A DNA stretch of 10,877 bases, from positions 1-10,877 of the forward strand of contig CAIOXF010000286.1 in NCBI GenBank assembly GCA_903862155.1. Reading direction: 5' to 3'. The notes beneath the pieces are model-generated. The model did no database searches and was not told where the DNA came from. It was given only the letters and a program-made list of their open reading frames with translations. Within the stretch, counting starts at the first letter, position 1; each line of letters starts with the position of its first letter. The position numbers and the translations under genes were made by a program. Positions 1 through 5,143 of this stretch are shown here, piece after piece. The DNA comes from an uncultured cyanobacterium (lineage in GTDB: Bacteria > Cyanobacteriota > Cyanobacteriia > PCC-6307 > Cyanobiaceae).

Positions 1-559
1 CCACCCGACCATCACCGGATGCCATCCGCGGGCCATAGGTGTTAAAGATGCGTGCCACAGCAATCGAAACACCGTGCATTCGTGCATAGTCGAAGCACAG
101 GGTTTCAGCCATACGCTTACCCTCGTCGTAACAGGCTCGCGGCCCCGTGCAATTCACATGGCCGCGATAGTTCTCTGGTTGTGGCGTGAGCACTGGATCG
201 CCATACACCTCACTGGTCGACGCCAGTAGCAACTGAGCACCACAGCGCCTCGCGAGGCCGAGCATATTCAGCGTGCCCTGCACACAGGTTTTGGCTGTTG
301 CGATGGGATTCCGCTGATACAAGCGCGGGGAGGCAGGACAAGCCAGGTGCCAGATACGGTCAACCTCCACGTAAAGAGGTTCAACCACATCGTGACGTAT
401 CAGTTCAAAGCGTGGATCGGAAAGCCAAGGCGCAAGATTGCTACGCGATCCGCTAAGGAAGTTATCCACGCAGATCATCCTGGCGTTGGGATCTGCCATC
501 AGGCGATCGATCAGATGCGAGCCAATAAATCCAGCCCCACCCGTCACAAGATGACGCAT
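1..559 (-). CDS. UDP-glucuronate decarboxylase (UDP-xylose synthase), 5' part only
   Basis: This is an NAD-dependent short-chain dehydrogenase/reductase of the extended family. It should oxidise UDP-glucuronate at C4, decarboxylate it and release UDP-xylose in the cytoplasm for polysaccharide synthesis. Residues 1-186 are visible and the 3' end lies outside the window. The Rossmann motif GGAGFIG is at residues 7-13. HLACPASP at 71-78, ASTSEVYGDP at 113-122 and the YxxxK catalytic pair in CYDEGKR (Tyr144, Lys148) follow. CYDEGKR is the signature I use to separate UXS from other UDP-sugar epimerases, and IFNTYGPRM follows at 171-179. The start is the ATG at 559, because GGAGFIG then sits at the usual distance from the N-terminus. 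No clear Shine-Dalgarno sequence precedes it. A tandem TGCCGCAG element lies about 84 bp upstream. A plain epimerase is less likely. The substrate is assigned by family. Confidence 0.88.
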   Translation of the reverse strand, partial: MRHLVTGGAGFIGSHLIDRLMADPNARMICVDNFLSGSRSNLAPWLSDPRFELIRHDVVEPLYVEVDRIWHLACPASPRLYQRNPIATAKTCVQGTLNMLGLARRCGAQLLLASTSEVYGDPVLTPQPENYRGHVNCTGPRACYDEGKRMAETLCFDYARMHGVSIAVARIFNTYGPRMASGDGRV

Positions 560-642
560 GGTGTGTCAGTGCGGCGATGCAATGCAACCGTATGGCGAAC
601 GTTCAGCACGGATCCCTGCCTGCATCACAAGTGGCCGAGCAA

Positions 643-661
643 TGCCGCAGCCTGCCGCAGA
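643..661. promoter_or_regulatory. tandem TGCCGCAG element upstream of the decarboxylase
   Basis: Two copies of TGCCGCAG start at 643 and 653, exactly 10 bp apart, and the second is followed by ATC. The pair is in the gap between the decarboxylase start (559) and the end of the upstream minus-strand gene (693), about 84 bp before the start codon. The same arrangement recurs at 3687. A protein-binding site is inferred; only the repeat and its position are seen. Confidence 0.4.
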
Positions 662-663
662 TC

Positions 664-683
664 AGTTGATTGGAAAATCAACT
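664..683 (-). terminator. 8-bp perfect hairpin after the HicA-like gene
   Basis: AGTTGATT and AATCAACT form a perfect 8-bp stem around a 4-base loop, 10 bases past the stop codon of the minus-strand gene ending at 693. There is no T-run on the minus strand, so this is at best a weak terminator or an mRNA 3'-end stabiliser. It is directly beside the tandem TGCCGCAG repeat, so a role in control of the downstream decarboxylase is also possible. Confidence 0.4.
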
Positions 684-692
684 CCACCCAAA

Positions 693-1457
693 TTATTCGC
701 AATCCCGTTCCAACCCCTCCCGAACGGGTTGACCTGGAATCGTGAGAGGGCGGCGGCGCGGGATATTTCCGAAATACTCCCTGGCCCGTTCCAGCAGTTG
801 GGGCTCACTCAATGCAGGGTCGTCGAGCAACTCGGTAGCACCGATACGATGCAGCAAGTCGGGACGATGGTGGCGCAGATGATCTAGAAACGTGTGCATC
901 ACATTGGCTTCCCCATGGCCATGGCCAAGGAGCAGCACCCGATCCGCACCATCGAGAGTGAGTGTGAGCCGATGCAGGTAGTCGTGATCAATGGGAGCGC
1001 GTTGCCCCGCCTGATCGCGATCGTGACGATGGGTGAGGTTCTGCTCCGTGCCCCAAAGCCCATGGGGTTGGAGCGTGGTGTGATCCACGGTTGCACCAAT
1101 CAGCCAATACACATCGGCGCCGCGGTGGTCGAGCCGAACGACCAGGCGCCGGGCCAGATCCCCACGATCGGGAGCTGCAGAACCGATTGGATGGTTGGCC
1201 GTGATGCCGGCGCGCTGCAGCAGATGGCGGATCCGCAACACATCATCAGCGGAAAGCACCGCATGGTGCCGGCCCACGGCATGGTGCATCCATGTTTCAT
1301 TCCCATCGGGGAGCCTGAGCCTCAGGCGCTGCTGATCCAGTCGCTCGATCTCACCTCCGATGGATTGCCACAGCCCCACCAGGTGATCCCAGCGGATGTT
1401 GTGACGCAGTGGATGGGCGTACAACGCCTCAAGCGTGTCCTGATGATGGAACGACAT
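693..1457 (-). CDS. HicA-like domain fused to a bacterial release-factor-like (translational machinery) domain, hypothetical
   Basis: This is a 254-residue soluble protein with two apparent parts. Residues 7-85 follow the pattern of cyanobacterial HicA/YcfA-like dsRBD-fold proteins: TLEALYAHP, HNIRW, a basic strand QQRLRLRLP at 42-50, His-rich MHHAVGRHH at 57-65 and a closing helix RHLLQRAGI at 77-85. Residues 104-230 follow small bacterial proteins annotated 'translational machinery protein' (eRF1-like). They contain LVVRLDHRGADVY at 105-117, a His-rich linker, RVLLLGHGHGEANVMHTFL at 173-191 with a Gly-rich loop, and a C-terminal SEPQLLERAREYFG at 217-230. The first part in isolation would be a toxin-like RNA-binding module, while the second suggests a ribosome link. 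No HicB antitoxin gene is adjacent. The ATG at 1457 is needed to keep the first domain whole, and it overlaps the start of the divergent DUF3175 gene. The reading frame is secure; the domain calls are by eye and moderately sure, and the function is unknown. Confidence 0.72.
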   Translation of the reverse strand: MSFHHQDTLEALYAHPLRHNIRWDHLVGLWQSIGGEIERLDQQRLRLRLPDGNETWMHHAVGRHHAVLSADDVLRIRHLLQRAGITANHPIGSAAPDRGDLARRLVVRLDHRGADVYWLIGATVDHTTLQPHGLWGTEQNLTHRHDRDQAGQRAPIDHDYLHRLTLTLDGADRVLLLGHGHGEANVMHTFLDHLRHHRPDLLHRIGATELLDDPALSEPQLLERAREYFGNIPRRRPLTIPGQPVREGLERDCE

Positions 1458-1758
1458 GGCAATGGATAAGAACGTGAAACAAGGGAAGGGCTACTGGAGT
1501 GCCGCTGTTACGGCCTCCAGTCATGCCCTTGATCTGCCAACCGGCCTGTTCAAACAGTCGGACCCCGAAGCGATTGCGGCCGGTCTGTTGGAAGCCGCCG
1601 AACAGAGCCCGATCCGAAAACGCAGCGCCTACGGCAGTGCCATGGCGATGTTGTGCTTCTACATCAACCGCGCCGGCACCAACCTGTCCGACGCGGAACG
1701 CGCACGGCTCAATGCAGCCAAGACAGCATTACGGCGCCTGGCAGGACGGACTCCGTAG
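1456..1758 (+). CDS. DUF3175 domain protein
   Basis: This small protein of 100 residues has no known function. Nearly its whole length fits DUF3175. It has the opening GYWSAAVTASSHALDLPTG at residues 12-30, then LFK and DPEAIAAGLLEAAE at 36-49. It ends with YGSAMAMLCFYINRAGTNLS at 59-78 and a basic C-terminal helix. In the family the pattern is WS..V...S.ALDL..G.F, then SAM.ML.FYINRAG.NL. No signal peptide or membrane segment is visible. The ATG at 1456 is chosen because a GGA lies five bases upstream; an ATG at 1462 is also possible and would drop only two residues. Its start overlaps the start of the divergent minus-strand gene, so any promoter must lie inside that gene. DUF3175 proteins are widespread in soil and aquatic bacteria, and I know of no experimental function. 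Confidence 0.88.
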   Translation: MAMDKNVKQGKGYWSAAVTASSHALDLPTGLFKQSDPEAIAAGLLEAAEQSPIRKRSAYGSAMAMLCFYINRAGTNLSDAERARLNAAKTALRRLAGRTP

Positions 1759-1800
1759 CTCTGAAAAAGGTTGGATGGAGCAATCAACGGAGAACTGCAG

Positions 1801-1820
1801 GGAGCGATGAACATCGCCCC
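1801..1820. terminator. short hairpin between convergent genes
   Basis: GCGATG and CATCGC (1804-1817) pair around AA, with two further G-C pairs outside a mismatch. The hairpin lies between the DUF3175 stop (1758) and the convergent sHsp stop (1836). It has no T-run on either strand. It may act as a weak two-way terminator. Confidence 0.25.
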
Positions 1821-1835
1821 AGGCCTATAGGAGCC

Positions 1836-2276
1836 TCAATCCACGGGCACCGCGACGGCCGTGGTGGGAGCGGCTGCGGTCTTGGGAATTTCCACATCCA
1901 GCATGCCGTCTTGGAAGTGGGCCTTCAAGGCAGCACTATCCACGTTGGAGGGCAGGGTGAAGCTCCGCAGGAAACAACCGCTGGAGCGTTCCATGCGATG
2001 GAACCGCCACCCCTTCTCCTCGCGTTCCTCATGGCGCTCCCCCTCAATGGTGAGCACGCCATGATCGAACAACACCTTCACGTCGTCCTTGCGAACGCCG
2101 GGGAGCTCTGCCTTGATCAGAAATGCCTTGTCGTTCTCACCAATATCCACCCGGGGACACCATTCCCCATCGGAGAGCAGGTCGGCGCTGCGGCTGAACG
2201 GAAAACCAAGGGAGCGGCTGTAACGATCGAACAATTGCTCGATGTCACGCAGGGGTTCCCATCTGGTGATGGCCAT
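1836..2276 (-). CDS. small heat-shock protein, Hsp20/alpha-crystallin family
   Basis: This is an ATP-independent holdase chaperone that binds unfolding proteins, and in cyanobacteria also membranes, during heat or light stress. Starting at ATG 2276 gives 146 residues, a typical length. MAITRWEPLRDIEQLFDRY at 1-19 is the usual class A N-terminus. The alpha-crystallin domain covers about residues 40-132, with PRVDIGENDKAFLIKAELPG at 41-60, GVLTIEGER at 73-81, and FQDGMLDVEIPK at 121-132, the standard A-x-F-x-DGxLxVxIPK motif. The C-terminal tail VAVPV at 141-145 could serve as the oligomer-forming IxI/V-type motif. An upstream in-frame ATG at 2297 would add seven residues that do not look like the family. 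No Shine-Dalgarno is evident. The leader carries two short dyads that may matter for heat control. It converges on DUF3175. Confidence 0.93.
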   Translation of the reverse strand: MAITRWEPLRDIEQLFDRYSRSLGFPFSRSADLLSDGEWCPRVDIGENDKAFLIKAELPGVRKDDVKVLFDHGVLTIEGERHEEREEKGWRFHRMERSSGCFLRSFTLPSNVDSAALKAHFQDGMLDVEIPKTAAAPTTAVAVPVD

Positions 2277-2284
2277 TGCGATGC

Positions 2285-2334
2285 AGTGTTGGAACACTCA
2301 AACCGTAGAAATGTCACCTGGCACCGACTGCCAG
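2285..2334 (-). promoter_or_regulatory. two dyads in the heat-shock gene leader
   Basis: AGTGTT-GG-AACACT at 2285-2298 and CTGGCA-CCGAC-TGCCAG at 2318-2334 are perfect inverted repeats 9-58 bases before the sHsp start codon at 2276. Neither matches CIRCE (TTAGCACTC-N9-GAGTGCTAA). They could be operators, or hairpins of a leader that melts on heating as described for Synechocystis hsp17. The structures are seen; the role is inferred. Confidence 0.35.
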
Positions 2335-2565
2335 AAGCGATCGGCAGATCAGAGGCGGATTCGATCAGAGCCTCCCAGCGCTGCAGTCCCCCCCCACACA
2401 CTGCGAGCAGCCATCCAAGGATCCATGACCAGCAGATCATGGGGAATGAACCCGCACCAGAACCGGAAGCACCACGCTGATGAGCGGGATTCCCCAGACG
2501 ACAACGTTGCAATGGTCGACACCCTACGGGCAGCCGTGGAAGGGGTGGAGCCGGTGAAACCTCTC
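2335..2565. other. gap without a supported gene
   Basis: Between the sHsp leader and the PEBP leader no recognisable gene is seen on either strand. A 55-codon plus-strand frame at 2425-2592 is open, but I recognise no family in it and its AAGGA lies only three bases from the ATG. It contains a run of eight C (2390-2397). The region probably holds the divergent promoters of the two flanking genes; I see no convincing -35/-10 pair. Confidence 0.4.
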
Positions 2566-2581
2566 CCCCTGGTGCCAGGGG
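2566..2581 (+). promoter_or_regulatory. hairpin just before the PEBP ribosome binding site
   Basis: CCCCTGG-TG-CCAGGGG is a perfect GC-rich inverted repeat ending next to the GGAGGAG-like ribosome binding site (about 2580-2585) of the PEBP gene at 2598. In the mRNA it could stabilise or partly occlude the ribosome binding site. It could instead be a terminator for upstream transcription. Confidence 0.3.
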
Positions 2582-2597
2582 AGGAGAACTGACATCC

Positions 2598-3089
2598 ATG
2601 CAGGAGTGCACACAGAATGGATTTCGGCTGTATTCCCCCGCGTTCCAGGAGGGGGGAAGTCTGCCGCAGATGTTCACCGGCGACGGACTGGATTTATCTC
2701 CGCCACTGTGCTGGCAAGGAATGCCCACCAACTGCGTGAGCCTCTGCCTGCTGATGGAGGATCCGGATGCGCCACTCGGCAACTGGCTGCACTGGCTGCT
2801 GTTCGATATTCCACGAACCATTCATGCTCTGCCTGCGGGACTGGAGCGCGCAGCGGTGCTGACCAATGGCGCCCGCCACGGCCGCTGCTGGGGAGTGCAC
2901 CACTATGAGCGGATGGGCTATTTCGGCCCATTACCTCCCTACGGAAGCGTGCATCGCTATTGCTTCACGCTGCGAGCCCTGGACTGTCGACTGGGACTGA
3001 GCCCTGGAGTCACCAGGGAACAGGTGAACGAAGCCTGCCATCACCATGTGCTCGCCCAGGACACCCTCACCGCGATCTACGGCCGCTAA
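2598..3089 (+). CDS. PEBP-family protein (YbhB/YbcL type)
   Basis: This is a phosphatidylethanolamine-binding-protein fold. Bacterial members are small cytoplasmic or periplasmic ligand-binding proteins with no settled biochemical role. The 163-residue length is normal for the YbhB/YbcL branch. The diagnostic segments are in order: FQEGGSLPQMFTGDG at 16-30, MEDPDAPLGNWLHWLLFDIP at 53-72 with the ligand-pocket DPDAP and HW, GYFGPLPPYGSVHRYCFTLR at 107-126 (the family's GYxGPxPPxGxHRYxF motif), and the closing helix-strand HVLAQDTLTAIYGR. The segment between 90 and 106 (GARHGRCWGVHHYERM) departs from the usual NxxGxxG run. No signal peptide is visible, so it is probably cytoplasmic. The start ATG follows a GGAGGAG-like site with slightly long spacing. 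It stands alone as a transcription unit. Confidence 0.93.
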   Translation: MQECTQNGFRLYSPAFQEGGSLPQMFTGDGLDLSPPLCWQGMPTNCVSLCLLMEDPDAPLGNWLHWLLFDIPRTIHALPAGLERAAVLTNGARHGRCWGVHHYERMGYFGPLPPYGSVHRYCFTLRALDCRLGLSPGVTREQVNEACHHHVLAQDTLTAIYGR

Positions 3090-3098
3090 GCGCTGCAC

Positions 3099-3268
3099 CA
3101 TGCTCCGCTCAAGCCCATGGGCCGCGTGGTTGCTCAGGGAACGCCCCTGCTCATCGCTCCCATGGATCAGGTGGGCATACACCGGATAGGGATCGCGATG
3201 CTGATGCGACGGGGCGCAGGGAAGGGAGCTCCCACAGGCTGAGGACTGAAACCAGAAGGCTGCATCAT
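3099..3268 (-). pseudogene. ribbon-helix-helix (CopG-like) protein, frameshifted remnant
   Basis: On the minus strand the frame opening with ATG at 3268 or 3265 reads into PRRISIAI (codons within 3191-3214). The next codon has only two bases (3189-3190). The adjacent frame then continues YPVYAHLIHGSDEQGRSLSN and AAHGLERSM down to 3099. Joined with one base restored, this aligns residue for residue with the intact RHH protein at 3873-4142 (PRRISITLSYHVHEALLNRS, EEGRSVSN, LLEDAL). The uncorrected frame stops 18 bases past the break. Helix positions expected to be Leu-Ala-Ala-Tyr-Leu-Leu have decayed to His-Ala-Ala-His-Gly-Leu, and no stop matching the family end is found, so the copy looks dead rather than mis-sequenced. 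Its 3' end runs towards the PEBP gene tail. Confidence 0.7.
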
Positions 3269-3364
3269 GAAGAAAGCATGAAGACGTGCGCCACAAGATC
3301 CGCAGAGAATATGAAGAAGAGAATGCCAGCAGGCGCACAAGAATGCGCTGGCCTTCGGGTTTTC
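3269..3364. other. short AT-richer spacer with ATGAAGA repeats
   Basis: Three copies of ATGAAGA occur within about 50 bases (near 3267, 3278 and 3311) in an AT-richer patch upstream of the RHH remnant. At 3347-3364 a CCTTCGGG loop followed by TTTT resembles a minimal plus-strand terminator, but its stem is only two strong pairs. No gene is supported. Confidence 0.25.
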
Positions 3365-3613
3365 CTAGGAATTGCCGCCTCTCTCCGTGGTGTGGGCTTG
3401 GCTCTGGTGAAGCTCCCGCTGCTCGAGGTAACTCCAGATCTTGTTGAACGCCCGTTTCTGGGCAGGCGTCCAACGCCAGCTCTCCCGGTTGAGCCGCCGA
3501 ACCCGATGGAAGAATTCGTGGCGCCCCGAAGGCATGCAGGGCAGATTCAATAGATCAAGGTCTGCCCCCCACTGGTCACTGGATGAGGGAAGGGCAACTG
3601 GCAAATGCACCAT
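3365..3613 (-). CDS. hypothetical 82-residue protein
   Basis: I do not recognise a family. The frame from ATG 3613 gives 82 residues: a hydrophobic MVHLPVALPS start, DLDLLNLPCMPSGRHEFFHR at about 19-37, then a basic, Trp-rich helix region RVRRLNRESWRWTPAQKRAF at 37-56 and IWSYLEQRELHQSQ. The composition (Trp/Arg-rich amphipathic helices, no long low-complexity run) and the absence of a competing frame suggest a real gene. The open frame extends upstream to 3775, but that part runs through the tandem TGCCGCAG element and is Cys/Arg-rich without sense, so I take 3613 as the start. No Shine-Dalgarno is evident. The tandem element lies 74 bp upstream, as for the decarboxylase gene. It could be a small nucleic-acid-binding protein; that is a guess. 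Confidence 0.5.
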   Translation of the reverse strand: MVHLPVALPSSSDQWGADLDLLNLPCMPSGRHEFFHRVRRLNRESWRWTPAQKRAFNKIWSYLEQRELHQSQAHTTERGGNS

Positions 3614-3686
3614 GGCAAAGGCACGATTCAGGTGGCGTGGCCATGCTGCGACAAGCCAATCTGAAATTGAGCAGCTGCAGAAGAGA

Positions 3687-3705
3687 TGCCGCAGGATGCC
3701 GCAGA
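3687..3705. promoter_or_regulatory. second tandem TGCCGCAG element
   Basis: TGCCGCAG occurs at 3687 and 3697, again 10 bp apart, and the second copy is again followed by ATC. It is 74 bp upstream of the minus-strand start at 3613. The match to the element at 643 in spacing, flank and orientation relative to the downstream gene is what supports it; function is inferred. Confidence 0.4.
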
Positions 3706-3771
3706 TCCGGCGGCTCACAACCGCAGCAGTGAACCTGCGCATGCCAACAGCATCATTACGATTCTGATGTC

Positions 3772-3791
3772 GCAATTGCAGCCAGCTGGCT
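3772..3791. promoter_or_regulatory. two abutting palindromes upstream of the RHH gene
   Basis: GCAATTGC (3772-3779) and AGCCAGCTGGCT (3780-3791) are perfect palindromes directly next to each other, about 82-101 bp upstream of the RHH start at 3873. RHH repressors commonly bind short tandem or inverted sites in their own promoters, so this is a candidate operator. No binding evidence exists here. Confidence 0.35.
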
Positions 3792-3872
3792 CAATCACGA
3801 GTCAGAAGCGATGACCCAATAGGGCAGTTCGCGACAGACCCTCATCACAAGTTCTGTATCGGGAGACAACTG

Positions 3873-4142
3873 ATGAATGATCGTCTGCGAGTCATGCAGC
3901 GCCAGCCAAGACGCATCTCAATCACATTGAGCTACCACGTGCACGAAGCCCTTCTAAATCGCTCCGAGGAAGAAGGGCGATCCGTGTCGAATCTCTGTGC
4001 CTTCCTGCTGGAGGATGCCCTGCGCGATTCCAACCGCAGCCTCAATGGCCCCGCCCTGGCCACCAACCCGATCCGCACCCTCGGGCACAGCCACGCCAAT
4101 GGCAACGGCGCGCCGATGATGCGCCCCTCTACCCATCACTGA
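3873..4142 (+). CDS. ribbon-helix-helix (CopG-like) protein
   Basis: This is a small DNA-binding protein expected to form an RHH dimer: one beta strand inserts in the major groove and two helices form the core. Of 89 residues, the RHH unit is 12-52. The strand is PRRISITLS, helix 1 is YHVHEALLNRSEEEG, the turn is RSVSN (the usual GRSxSNLxxxLLE motif) and helix 2 is NLCAFLLEDALRD. The tail from 53 is polar and His/Asn-rich, probably disordered, and ends in HH. The ATG follows GGGAGACAACTG, a good ribosome binding site. Possible roles are an autorepressor or an antitoxin, but no toxin gene is next to it. The closest relative visible in the window is the frameshifted copy at 3099-3268. A strong palindrome begins at its stop codon. 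Confidence 0.87.
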   Translation: MNDRLRVMQRQPRRISITLSYHVHEALLNRSEEEGRSVSNLCAFLLEDALRDSNRSLNGPALATNPIRTLGHSHANGNGAPMMRPSTHH

Positions 4143-4177
4143 TCACCGCGCTGCACCCGGCGGTGATCACCGCCGGG
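4141..4177. terminator. strong GC palindrome between convergent genes
   Basis: Positions 4156-4177 are a perfect 22-bp palindrome with arm CCCGGCGGTGA. In addition GATCACCGC at 4141-4149 can pair with GCGGTGATC at 4160-4168, so two hairpins compete. It separates the RHH stop (4142) from the convergent sigma-factor stop (4190) and fits a two-way terminator, although neither strand shows a T-run. Confidence 0.6.
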
Positions 4178-4189
4178 CAACCATCGGGT

Positions 4190-5143
4190 TCACGGATTCA
4201 AGACAGGGGTGAGCGCCACCCGCAGCTTGGTGAGAGCCCGGCGTTCAATGGCCTGAATCTGATGTTTGCTCTTGCCAAGCTGCTGGGCCACCTGCACCAG
4301 GGAGCGTCGCTCTTCTTCGGCGTATCGCTGATTCAGCACCTCGAACTCAATCGGTGACAGCTGGCTCAGCTGGCCATAAAACCAGTGGTAATCGTCTTCG
4401 AGATCGACGCTCACGCCATCACTCACGGTGTCGAGGAGGGTCATGTCACCGGAGTCACCGCTGCCGATGGTCTGGTCGAGCGACACCGCAGCATTGAAGC
4501 GCTGCAGGGCCTTGGCCTGCTCCACCCGGCGTGGATGTTCGCCGAGGAGGTGGGCCGCCTCCTCGATGCTCACGCTGCGGCGACCGGATGCCGTGAGCCC
4601 ATCGAGGCGAGCCGCCAGATTGGCCAGGGGATAGGGCACGCGGATCAGGGCACCATGCTCCTGAATGTGCCGGCTCACCGCTTGCCGAATCCACCAGTAA
4701 GCGTAGGTGGAGAAACGATAGCCGCGGCAGGGGTCAAACTTCTCGGCGGCCCGGATCAATCCGAGATTTCCAGCCTGAATCAGATCAATCGGCTCCACAG
4801 CCAGGTGGCGAATGCGGCGGCGGGATTTCGTCACCACACTCACCACCAAACGGAGGTTGGCCGTCACCACCCGGTTCAGGGCTCTCTTACCCTTGCGCAC
4901 CACCAAGGGGGTGGCCTGGGGGTCGTCGAGCCAGCGACGCACCAGCCGCCCGAGATGCAATTCCTCCTGGTCGGTGAGCAGAGGTACCCGACTGATCGTG
5001 CGCAGGTAATCGCCCAGGATGTCAGTCATCAAGACGCGAAGAAGAGCGTCGTCATGCTCAGGCCAGAGCCTTGGTTTCAGGGCTTCGGGAAGCAGCTCAA
5101 CGTCGCTTCTGCTGCGCTGTGCCGCATCCCGATCACCACTCAC
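4190..5143 (-). CDS. group 2 sigma-70 family RNA polymerase sigma factor
   Basis: This subunit directs RNA polymerase to promoters. Cyanobacterial group 2 sigmas are non-essential and respond to stress, carbon/nitrogen or circadian cues. From GTG 5143 it has 317 residues. Region 1.2 is ILGDYLRTISRVPLLTDQEE (42-61). Region 2 runs 88-170, with NLRLVVSVV, DLIQAGNLGLIRAAEKFDP and the -10 reading YRFSTYAYWWIRQAVSRHI. Region 3 spans about 171-250, with SVSIEEAAHLLG and VSLDQTIG. Region 4 spans 259-308 and ends in IQAIERRALTKLR. The full region 1.1 of primary sigmas is lacking. In 4.2 the recognition helix reads SKHQIQAIE instead of the common SRERVRQIE, so its -35 preference may differ. GTG 5143 overlaps the stop of the upstream synthase gene as GTGA, indicating coupling. 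ATG 5029 is an alternative that would start at region 1.2. Family assignment is secure; group 2 is inferred from the domain set. Confidence 0.93.
   Translation of the reverse strand: MSGDRDAAQRSRSDVELLPEALKPRLWPEHDDALLRVLMTDILGDYLRTISRVPLLTDQEELHLGRLVRRWLDDPQATPLVVRKGKRALNRVVTANLRLVVSVVTKSRRRIRHLAVEPIDLIQAGNLGLIRAAEKFDPCRGYRFSTYAYWWIRQAVSRHIQEHGALIRVPYPLANLAARLDGLTASGRRSVSIEEAAHLLGEHPRRVEQAKALQRFNAAVSLDQTIGSGDSGDMTLLDTVSDGVSVDLEDDYHWFYGQLSQLSPIEFEVLNQRYAEEERRSLVQVAQQLGKSKHQIQAIERRALTKLRVALTPVLNP

Noticed and set aside
894..1469. Long plus-strand open frame of 191 codons
   Set aside because: It is antisense to the HicA/release-factor-like gene, with no recognisable motif; the minus-strand frame carries two clear domain patterns.
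2425..2592. 55-codon plus-strand frame before the PEBP gene
   Set aside because: No recognised family, AAGGA too close to its ATG, and its end runs through the hairpin and ribosome binding site of the next gene.
2117..2821. Minus-strand 234-codon frame spanning the heat-shock leader and antisense to PEBP
   Set aside because: It overlaps two confident genes in other frames and is rich in Ser, Cys and Pro without domain pattern. The stretch near 2400-2450 with hydrophobic residues is too short to support a membrane protein.
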